Below are positions 1 through 5,164 of a DNA stretch of 8,453 bases, piece after piece. This stretch comes from Bacteroidetes bacterium QH_10_64_19 (GTDB lineage: Bacteria > Bacteroidota > Rhodothermia > Rhodothermales > Salinibacteraceae), in the NCBI GenBank assembly GCA_003023125.1, contig PXSY01000241.1:1-8453 (forward strand), read 5' to 3'. Position numbers and translations under genes: made by a program. How positions within the stretch are numbered: the first letter of the stretch is position 1; the number at the start of each line of letters is the position of its first letter. The notes beneath the pieces were generated by a model. It was not told the origin of the DNA and did not search any database. It worked only from the letters and a program-made list of their open reading frames with translations.

Positions 1-779
1 GGGGCCGTGGCCTTCGACAAGACGGGCACGCTCACGGAGGGGGAGCCCCGTGTGACGGACGTGCACCCTAACGACGGAGTCGCGGAGTCCGAGCTGCTCC
101 GCGTGGCGGCGTCGGTCGAGCAGCGTAGCGACCATCCCCTAGCCGAGGCCGTCGTGGCGTACGCGACGGAGCACCTCGACGGGCGCCCCCTGTCGGACGC
201 CGATAATCTGGAGAGCATCACGGGCCGGGGCCTCAGGGCCGTCGTGGACGACCATCCGGTGCATATCGGCAAGGCCGTGCTCTTCGATGAGATCGACGGC
301 CCACCCCTCCCTGATGCGATCCGCGACCGGGCAGAGGCATTGGGGGCCGAGGGGCGGACCACGATGATCGTCCGGCGGGGCGACGACTACCTCGGCGTCC
401 TTGGGCTCGCCGACACGCCGCGCCCGGAAGCTGCCGACGTGATCGACCAGCTCCGGCGGGTCGGCATCCGGCGGATGGTCATGATCTCGGGGGATAACCA
501 GCGCGTGGTCGACGCAGTGGCTGAGGCGCTCGGGCTCGACGAGGCCCGCGGGAATCTCCTCCCGGACGACAAGGTTGACACCGTGCGCGCCCTCCAAGAC
601 GACGAGGATGTGGCGATGGTGGGCGACGGCGTCAACGACGCGCCCCGCTCGGCATGGTGGCGATCCTGGTGCCGGCCACGATCTTCGGACTGAACATCGG
701 CCCGGCGGTGGTGCTCCACGAAGGGTCCACGCTGCTCGTGGTAGGCAACGCGCTCCGTCTACTGAGGTATTCCCCGTAG
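1..779 (+). pseudogene. P1B-type heavy-metal exporting ATPase, 3' part, disrupted by internal deletion and frameshift
   Basis: The gene enters the window already open (GAVAFDKTGT), so its start, metal-binding and first membrane segments lie to the left. Frame 1 carries the phosphorylation motif DKTGT (Asp at residue 6 counted from base 1), the P1B-specific SDHPLAEA motif (His about 45), MISGDN, and the hinge GDGVNDAP at 622-645. Normally about 55 more residues plus the last membrane helices follow. Here frame 1 runs into RSAWW and stops at 693. From about 648 a different frame resumes with GMVAILVPATIFGLNIGP, then HEGST (717-731) and NALRLLRYSP, ending at TAG 777-779. That is the normal C-terminus of this family. 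HEGxT in the last helix is typical of the P1B-4 (CoaT/CtpD/PfeT-like) group, which exports Co, Zn, Fe(II) or Cd from the cytoplasm. I infer loss of roughly 165 bp with a frame change at 643-650, giving a probably inactive pump. A sequencing or assembly error remains possible. The arsR-like gene follows on the same strand. Confidence 0.86.
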
Positions 780-872
780 AACTCCCGGTCGCACGGTATC
801 TGTCGGGTCCCGAGGGTCCGGTCCTGCGAGCGACGCCCTGTCGTGCATCGCGTCTGGGCGTGTCCTCACGGA

Positions 873-889
873 ACCGGAGGAATTCCGGT
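873..889. promoter_or_regulatory. Inverted repeat upstream of the arsR-like gene (candidate operator)
   Basis: A perfect 6-bp inverted repeat, ACCGGA/TCCGGT, is separated by 5 bases and centred on GGAATTCC. It lies 48 bases before the ArsR-type ATG, where autoregulation by a dimeric repressor would act. It does not match the AT-rich 12-2-12 consensus of SmtB/CzrA operators, so assignment as the operator is inference from position and symmetry alone. Confidence 0.3.
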
Positions 890-894
890 GTATT

Positions 895-923
895 GGGAAG
901 TTCCGAGTCGCCTTCCCGAACTT
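895..923. promoter_or_regulatory. Overlapping inverted repeats in the arsR-like 5' region
   Basis: Two perfect 6-bp inverted repeats overlap: GGGAAG (895-900) with CTTCCC (912-917), and AAGTTC (898-903) with GAACTT (918-923). Because the left arms share bases, only one pairing can form at a time. The element ends 14 bases before the ATG at 938. It could be an operator or a leader hairpin. No clear -10/-35 or Shine-Dalgarno sequence was recognised beside it. Confidence 0.28.
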
Positions 924-937
924 GCGTTTCTGCGCCC

Positions 938-1303
938 ATGCCTCCCGACACCGCCGCGGACTCCGATGCGCTTGAGACCACCTGTGGGACCGAGGAGGCC
1001 CTGTCGGAGGCGTTGCCGACCGACGCAGTGACCGACGAGACCGTCCGCCTCCTCAAGGGCTTCGCCAATGAGACGCGGTTGCAAATTTTGTGTCTCCTCC
1101 GCGACCGCGAGGTATGTGTGCACGACATCGTGGAGGCCCTCGGCATGAGCCAGTCGGCCGTCAGCCACCAGCTGCGGGTGCTCCGCGACGCGCGCCTCGT
1201 GGCCCACCGGCGCGAGGGACGACACGTCTACTACCGCCTCGCCGACGACCACGTCCGCGAGATGCTGGAAAACGCCCTCACCCACGGGGCCGAGCCGAGC
1301 TGA
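938..1303 (+). CDS. ArsR/SmtB-family metal-responsive transcriptional repressor
   Basis: A 121-residue winged-helix repressor of normal family length. Members bind operator DNA as dimers and release it when metal binds, derepressing efflux genes. The core TVRLLKGFANETRLQILCLL (35-54) is followed by REVCVHDIVEALGMSQSAVSHQLRVLRDARLV (57-88), the recognition-helix region, and by the wing GRHVYYRL (94-101). The helix-5 Zn/Co site of SmtB is fully kept: D103 and H105 pair with H116 and E119, in the same spacing as SmtB D104/H106/H117/E120. The second (alpha-3N) site is partial: C60 and D63 of CVHD and an N-terminal C16 are present, but the expected His four residues after that Cys is Glu20. ATG 938 is chosen because upstream sequence in frame is antisense-like filler and the family begins about 35 residues before this core. 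No Shine-Dalgarno sequence is evident. It sits 158 bases after the broken metal ATPase, its likely former target. Zn, Co or Cd sensing is inferred. Confidence 0.93.
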   Translation: MPPDTAADSDALETTCGTEEALSEALPTDAVTDETVRLLKGFANETRLQILCLLRDREVCVHDIVEALGMSQSAVSHQLRVLRDARLVAHRREGRHVYYRLADDHVREMLENALTHGAEPS

Positions 1304-1549
1304 GAATTTCTCGTCCCCTCCCCGCTACCTGCAGCCGTACGGTGGGCACGTCCAGCCCTTCCGCACCCGGGATGTGTAGACGGGTCCCGACTTGTTCCGC
1401 TGCGTCAGCCTTGAGCGAACGAGCACCGCGGGCGGAAGCGTCACGTTCACCGTGCGCCTCTCCCGCGGAAACGACCATCGCGCCGACGATGAGCGCACTG
1501 CGGACGCCCCCCGGCGATCCCCAAACACTCAACGCCCAACGCAAAACGC
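1304..1549. other. Intergenic region between convergent arsR-like and coiled-coil genes
   Basis: 246 bases with no gene I can support. On the minus strand an open frame (stop near 1278, start possible at about 1516) contains a signal-peptide-like stretch, VRSALIVGAMVVSAG. Its codon third positions look less GC-biased than those of neighbouring genes, and it overlaps the end of the arsR-like gene, so I do not call it. No convincing U-tailed terminator was found. The right edge holds the heptamer repeat listed separately. Confidence 0.5.
1522..1549. repeat. Degenerate 7-bp tandem repeat (four units) abutting a stop codon
   Basis: Read on the plus strand, four consecutive heptamers are CAAACAC, TCAACGC, CCAACGC and AAAACGC, consensus NNAACGC. 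The last unit touches the stop codon (complement of 1550-1552) of the coiled-coil gene, so on that gene's strand it begins the 3' untranslated region as GCGTTTT, GCGTTGG, GCGTTGA. No dyad symmetry is visible, so it is not a hairpin terminator. It resembles short intergenic tandem repeats scattered in some genomes; its dispersal here is not shown. Confidence 0.5.
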
Positions 1550-2056
1550 TCACCCCCCAAACTGCGCCACCGCCAGCAGCGCCGTCACCAGCGACCCGAA
1601 GAGCGCAATCAGCCCGATGAGCCAGCGCGTCATCGACAGGATGCGATCGTTCATGCGGTCGAGCTTCGTGTCCATGGTCTCGAAGCGGACGTTGAACTCC
1701 TCCTTCATTCCCGCGAGACGGCTATCGAATCGCTCCTCCATGCTCTCGAAGCGCTGGTCGATCTGCTCGAAGCGCTGGTCAATCTGTTCGAAGCGCTCGT
1801 CGACCTGTTCGAAGCGCTCGTCCATGCGGGTTTCCAGGCTTTCGAACCGCTGATCGACCTTCTCGAACCGCTCATCGATTCGGTTTTCCAGCTGGACGAA
1901 CCGCTCCTCCAGCACGTCGAGCCGAGAGAGCACCTCCCGGTACTCGTCCCGCTCGACGGCGCGCTGCTGCAAGGTCTCGTCGAGCCAGCGGGCGAAGTCC
2001 CCGGCGGCCTCCTCACCGAGGGTCTCCCGGACGCTTGCAGGAAGAGTCGTGGGCAT
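1550..2056 (-). CDS. Heptad-repeat coiled-coil protein with C-terminal membrane anchor
   Basis: A 168-residue protein of unknown function. An N-terminal helical segment (about 9-50, RETLGEEAAGDFARWLDETL then RDEYREVLSRLDVLE) precedes a coiled coil at 52-140. This is built from heptads of the form RFEQ(V/I)D(Q/E), with four in register at 81-108. Four-residue insertions (RIDE 59-62, RMDE 77-80) create hendecad-like stutters. A single hydrophobic helix, WLIGLIALFGSLVTALLAVA (145-164), follows and only four residues remain, so it is a tail anchor with the rod probably cytoplasmic. The layout recalls Borrelia Bdr-type and DUF1640-like coiled-coil/TM proteins, but homology is not shown. The ATG at 2056 is preferred to 2155 because the 33-residue extension is Pro/Gly-rich and unlike the helical core; no clear Shine-Dalgarno sequence decides it. 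It lies downstream of hyuB on the same strand with a 162-base gap, so it is probably transcribed separately. Confidence 0.8.
   Translation of the reverse strand: MPTTLPASVRETLGEEAAGDFARWLDETLQQRAVERDEYREVLSRLDVLEERFVQLENRIDERFEKVDQRFESLETRMDERFEQVDERFEQIDQRFEQIDQRFESMEERFDSRLAGMKEEFNVRFETMDTKLDRMNDRILSMTRWLIGLIALFGSLVTALLAVAQFGG
1733..1816 (-). repeat. 21-bp tandem repeat (four units) inside the coiled-coil gene
   Basis: Four direct 21-bp units encode heptads 81-108 of the coiled-coil protein: 1796-1816, 1775-1795, 1754-1774 and 1733-1753. Units two and three differ at 2 of 21 positions and units one and two at 3 of 21, including silent sites, while the fourth is more diverged. Such near-identity at silent positions points to recent duplication by slippage or recombination rather than protein-level constraint alone. 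Gain or loss of a unit would keep the reading frame. Confidence 0.8.
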
Positions 2057-2174
2057 CGGTCCGAAAAAGAGATCAATGGGAACAGGGGTGCCAGGGGAAA
2101 GATCCGTACCTCGCCCGTCCCGCACCGTTCCGAGCGTCGCGGAGCGAGGGGGCATGAGAGCAGGAGGACGCGCG

Positions 2175-2188
2175 CACGACCGGTCGTG
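2175..2188. promoter_or_regulatory. 14-bp perfect palindrome CACGACCGGTCGTG
   Basis: A gapless perfect palindrome lies in the 162-base gap between the hyuB stop and the coiled-coil start. With no loop it is better suited to a dimeric DNA-binding protein than to an RNA hairpin. It sits about 120 bases upstream of the preferred start at 2056, so it could belong to that gene's promoter. The binding protein is unknown. Confidence 0.35.
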
Positions 2189-2193
2189 GAAGG

Positions 2194-2217
2194 TCCTCGT
2201 TCGGCCGACGCCGAGGA
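2194..2217 (-). terminator. Possible hairpin just after hyuB
   Basis: Arms TCCTCG (2194-2199) and CGAGGA (2212-2217) can pair around a 12-base loop immediately 3' of the hyuB stop codon on the minus strand. There is no U-tract, so an intrinsic terminator is doubtful; it may only stabilise the mRNA end. Confidence 0.25.
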
Positions 2218-2218
2218 G

Positions 2219-3781
2219 TCAGTCTGACGCACCGAATCCGCCGCCCCCCGGCGTCTCGATGCGCAGGCGACTTCCCGCCGGGAGCGTGCGGGAGAAGTGC
2301 GCGGGCAGTTCCTCCTCGGTCCCGCGAACCAGCACAGTCCGACCGGACTTGCCCTCAGCGCCCCCGTCTCGCCCCCACGGCGCCGTGGTGCGTCGCGTGC
2401 TGAGCATCGTCGCGGTGGTGGGCACGAGCAACTCGTAGACGCGCACCAGGCCATCGCCCCCACGGAATTGGCCTGCGCCCCCGCTCCCCGGTCGCAGCCG
2501 ATAGGCGACGATCCGGAACGGATACGTCTGCTCCAGCGCCTCGACGGGCGTATTGAGCGTGTTCGTCATGTGCACGTGCACGCCGCTGAGGCCGTCTCCG
2601 TCCGGCTCCGCGCCCATGCCGCCCCCGATCGTCTCGTAGTAGGCGAAGGAAGAGCCGTCGGGCCGGGTGCCGCCGAGGGTGAGGTTGTTCATCGTGCCCT
2701 GCCCGGCGGCGGGCACGCGGTCGGGGAGCGCCCGCGCGAGGGCCCCGAGCACCGTGTCGACGATGCGCTGGGAGGTCTCCACGTTGCCGCCCGCCACGGC
2801 GTGTGGGGCCTCGGCATTCACGAGCGAGCCTTCGGGCGCCGTCACGGACACGGGCGCGAGGCTGCCCGCGTTCACCGGAATGTCCCCTCCGGTGAGGCCC
2901 TGCACCACGTAATAGCAGGCCGACTCGGTGATGGGGAGAACGGCGTTCAGGTTGCCGTCCACCGCGTCGTCGGTGCCCGCAAAGTCGAACGTGACGCTCT
3001 CCGCGTCCACCGTCGCCGTCGCGCGAATCGTGGCGGTCTCGTCGCCGGTCACTTCCAGCTCGTCGACGAACGTGTAGGTGCCCGCCGGCCAGTCGGCCAG
3101 GGCGACGCGCGTCCGGCGCTCGCTGTAGGCCTGCAGGTGGCGGGCGTAGGTGGTGACCTCGTCGGCGCCGTGCGTGTCGGCCAGGGCCTGCAGGCGCTCC
3201 GCCCCCACCGAATGGGCTGCGCGCTGGGCTGCCAGGTCGCCCCGTCGCTCCTCCGGGGTGCGCACGTTGCGGAGGATTGTCCGCAGGAGCGCCTCGTTAA
3301 GCGTGCCGCCCTCGTACAGCTTGACGGGCGGAATGATGGTGCCTTCCTGCACCAGCTCGGTGGCGAGGGGGAGCGAGCCCGGCGTCATGCCCCCCACGTC
3401 GGCGTGGTGCGCCCGGCTCGCCACGAAGAAGGAGGGCGCCTCCGCCTCCCCCACGAACATGGGCGAGACCATCGTCACGTCGGGCAGGTGCGTGCCGCCC
3501 TCGTACGGATCGTTCAGCACGACGACATCTCCCTCGGCCCACGTGTCTACGGCGGTGCGGGCGGCGTCCACACTCGCGGGCATGGCGCCCAGGTGGACGG
3601 GGATGTGGGCCGCCTGCGCCACCAGACCGCCGTCCCCGTCGAAGACCGCACAGGAGAAGTCGAGCCGCTCTTTGATGTTGGGCGAGTAGCTGGTGCGCCG
3701 GAGCGTGACGCCCATCTCGTCGGCCACGCCCTCGAAGCGGTGGCGGTAGAGCTCCAGCAGGATGGGGTCGGCGTCGGGCAT
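2219..3781 (-). CDS. hyuB: Hydantoinase B / oxoprolinase-family protein (HyuB)
   Basis: A full-length 520-residue protein (family about 510-590). In this family the B subunit works with HyuA in ATP-dependent opening of hydantoin-like or 5-oxoproline rings in the cytoplasm; related subunits occur in acetone carboxylase. The start MPDADPILLELYRHRFEGVADEMG fits the usual N-terminus. Family motifs appear in order: TSYSPNIKERLDFS (30-43), NDPYEGGTHLPD (90-101), SRAHHADVGGMTPGS (122-136), then NVRTPEERRGDLAAQRAA, YETIGGGMGA, HMTNTLNTPVEALE, RPGSGGAGQFRGGDG, and a C-terminal GGGGFG. The Asp/His residues of the second and third motifs are the likely metal-site ligands, by family knowledge. No substitution suggests inactivity. 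No hyuA lies on either side: upstream is a divergent ATPase and downstream a coiled-coil gene, so the partner must be elsewhere or outside the window. The substrate cannot be told from sequence. No Shine-Dalgarno sequence is visible before ATG 3781. Confidence 0.95.
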   Translation of the reverse strand: MPDADPILLELYRHRFEGVADEMGVTLRRTSYSPNIKERLDFSCAVFDGDGGLVAQAAHIPVHLGAMPASVDAARTAVDTWAEGDVVVLNDPYEGGTHLPDVTMVSPMFVGEAEAPSFFVASRAHHADVGGMTPGSLPLATELVQEGTIIPPVKLYEGGTLNEALLRTILRNVRTPEERRGDLAAQRAAHSVGAERLQALADTHGADEVTTYARHLQAYSERRTRVALADWPAGTYTFVDELEVTGDETATIRATATVDAESVTFDFAGTDDAVDGNLNAVLPITESACYYVVQGLTGGDIPVNAGSLAPVSVTAPEGSLVNAEAPHAVAGGNVETSQRIVDTVLGALARALPDRVPAAGQGTMNNLTLGGTRPDGSSFAYYETIGGGMGAEPDGDGLSGVHVHMTNTLNTPVEALEQTYPFRIVAYRLRPGSGGAGQFRGGDGLVRVYELLVPTTATMLSTRRTTAPWGRDGGAEGKSGRTVLVRGTEEELPAHFSRTLPAGSRLRIETPGGGGFGASD

Positions 3782-3967
3782 GACATCGAAAGCTGATAAT
3801 CGGGACAGTAGTCGGTCTTGACGGCGCGGTGATGCAATGAGCGTCTCTTCGCTCCCTTTCGGACAACGACGCTGCGGGAACGCGCTTTCGGAAACAGATT
3901 ACGCATCGTGCGTAATGCACAATGCGTAATCAGAACCGCGTGTGCCGTAAGAATCCTCTACCATCCA
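3782..3967. promoter_or_regulatory. Divergent intergenic region between hyuB and the STAND ATPase
   Basis: 186 bases, visibly less GC-rich than the flanking genes, must hold promoters for both divergent genes. CTTTCGGA occurs twice as a direct repeat (3856-3863 and 3885-3892), and a short inverted match CGAAAG lies at 3787-3792 next to the hyuB start. No convincing -10/-35 pair, Bacteroidota-type TAnnTTTG element or riboswitch fold was recognised. The heptamer/inverted repeat at 3897-3931 lies inside it. Confidence 0.5.
3897..3931. repeat. Heptamer tandem repeat within a 10-bp inverted repeat
   Basis: GATTACGCAT (3897-3906) and ATGCGTAATC (3922-3931) form a perfect 10-bp inverted repeat with a 15-base spacer. 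Inside and across the right arm run three 7-bp units, GCGTAAT (3910-3916), GCACAAT (3917-3923) and GCGTAAT (3924-3930). The octamer TGCGTAAT thus occurs twice directly and once inverted. It could be an operator with three half-sites, a hairpin, or a member of a dispersed intergenic repeat family. It lies 37 bases before the ATPase start. Confidence 0.6.
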
Positions 3968-5101
3968 GTGACCAATCCGTTTTCTTACGGGGGCGTGGTT
4001 GGACCCTCTTCGTTTTGCAATCGGGAGGAGGATCTCCAGGTTCTGCGAAGGACCGTCGACAATGCGGGTCGACTCTTCCTGTACGCGGAGCGTCGCATGG
4101 GAAAAACCTCCCTCGTCCGCACACTTCTCAGTGGTCTACCAGAGGACGAATACGTGACCACGTACGTCGACCTGTGGCCGACCGACGACCCCGCGTCCTT
4201 CACCAAAGCGATGGCCAAGGCCACGGCCGAGGCCATGAGTACGACGACAGAGACGCTTCTGGAAAACGCTCGGACGCTCTTTCGAAGCTTGCGCCCGAGC
4301 GTGACGATTGATGAGTCTGGTGCCCCAGTCCTGACCTTTGAGGCCGAGGCCCCGTCGGGGAGGGACCCGGAGCTGAAGCAGGTCCTCGCGGCGCCGGCGA
4401 AGGCGGCGGAGGCGACCGGGAAGCGGGTCGCCGTCGTGTTCGACGAGTTCCAGGAAATTGCCACCTACGACACGGACCGTGTCGAGCGCACCCTTCGCTC
4501 CGAAATCCAGCACCATGACGAGGTGGCGTACCTGTTTTCGGGAAGTCGCAGGCACCTCATCCGGGAGATGTTTCTCGATTCGAAACGCCCCCTATACCGT
4601 TCCGCCGAGCACTACCCGCTTCGGGCCATCGACGAGGCCGACTGGCAACCGTTTATCCGCGAGCGGTTCGAGCGGGCGGACAAGTCAATTCCGAACCCGG
4701 TGGTGAGTGAGGTATGCCGGGTCACGGAGGGACATCCCTTCTACGTCCAGCACCTCTGCCACGTGCTGTGGGAACGCTGCGGGGCGGGAGAGACGGTGAC
4801 GACCGACGACGTCGAGCAGGCGGTTCAGATTCTCCTCGATCGCGAGAGCTACGCGTATACGTCGCTCTGGGAGGGACTTACGACGAACCAGCAGCGGTTC
4901 CTGCTCGGCCTGGCTCAAGAACCCGGGGACGTTCAGCCGTTCTCGTCGGCGTTCGTGGACCAATATCGCCTCAAGTCGCCCTCGAACGCGCAGCGCGCCG
5001 CGGAGGCGCTCATGGAACGAGATCTGATCGACCGGGACGATGGGTCATTCATCGTACTGGACCGCTTCTTTCAGCGATGGGTCGTTCGGCAGCACGGGTA
5101 G
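3968..5101 (+). CDS. STAND/archaeal-type P-loop ATPase (AAA family), function unknown
   Basis: A 377-residue NTPase of the ATPase_2/AAA_14-like group. The start is taken as GTG 3968 because MTNPFSYGGVVGPSSFCNREEDLQVL matches the usual opening of this family. An upstream in-frame GTG at 3908 would add 20 residues made from the intergenic repeat. Walker A is AERRMGKTS (40-48), with Ala where the first Gly is usual; Walker B is VAVVFDEFQEI (154-164, with D159 and E160). A sensor-like LFSGSRRHLI (189-198) and GHPFYVQHLC (255-264) follow. A C-terminal region (about 310-377, LTTNQQRFLLGLA to RFFQRWVVRQ) fits a winged-helix end. There is no signal peptide or membrane segment, so it is cytoplasmic. 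Relatives occur in many copies in Bacteroidota, often alone, with no assigned reaction; roles in stress, defence or mobile-element biology are only speculation here. It is divergent from hyuB and convergent with the TonB receptor, with no operon partner. Confidence 0.9.
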   Translation: MTNPFSYGGVVGPSSFCNREEDLQVLRRTVDNAGRLFLYAERRMGKTSLVRTLLSGLPEDEYVTTYVDLWPTDDPASFTKAMAKATAEAMSTTTETLLENARTLFRSLRPSVTIDESGAPVLTFEAEAPSGRDPELKQVLAAPAKAAEATGKRVAVVFDEFQEIATYDTDRVERTLRSEIQHHDEVAYLFSGSRRHLIREMFLDSKRPLYRSAEHYPLRAIDEADWQPFIRERFERADKSIPNPVVSEVCRVTEGHPFYVQHLCHVLWERCGAGETVTTDDVEQAVQILLDRESYAYTSLWEGLTTNQQRFLLGLAQEPGDVQPFSSAFVDQYRLKSPSNAQRAAEALMERDLIDRDDGSFIVLDRFFQRWVVRQHG

Positions 5102-5135
5102 GACTGGGCCCCACGGCGGCCGATTTCGCCAGTCC
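5101..5135. terminator. Candidate hairpin in the convergent gap
   Basis: GGACTGG (5101-5107) and CCAGTCC (5129-5135) form a perfect 7-bp stem with a 21-base GC-rich loop. It overlaps the last base of the ATPase stop codon and sits in the 63-base gap before the receptor stop. Position suits a shared terminator for the two convergent genes, but neither strand has a U-tract after the stem, so this is weak. Confidence 0.28.
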
Positions 5136-5164
5136 GAGAAATAGGGGAAACCCGCCCGCCACGA

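Noticed and set aside
575..937. An N-terminal extension of the arsR-like frame running back into the ATPase gene
   Set aside because: The upstream part is an out-of-frame reading of the ATPase and spacer, with Arg/Pro-rich filler. The family's normal N-terminus starts near ATG 938.
1278..1516. A minus-strand small secreted protein with a signal-like stretch
   Set aside because: It overlaps the arsR-like 3' end, has weaker GC bias at third positions than real genes here, and shows no recognisable domain.
1733..1816. The regular 21-bp repeats as a CRISPR array
   Set aside because: The units are contiguous without spacers, a multiple of three, and encode in-frame coiled-coil heptads.
1705..2463. 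A 252-codon minus-strand frame spanning the hyuB end and the coiled-coil gene
   Set aside because: It is Ser/Arg-rich and out of frame with two better-supported genes. Its repetitive part is only the 21-bp repeat read in another frame.
2297..3796. A 499-codon open frame on the plus strand opposite hyuB
   Set aside because: Same composition bias and no family resemblance. The opposite strand is an unmistakable hyuB over its whole length.
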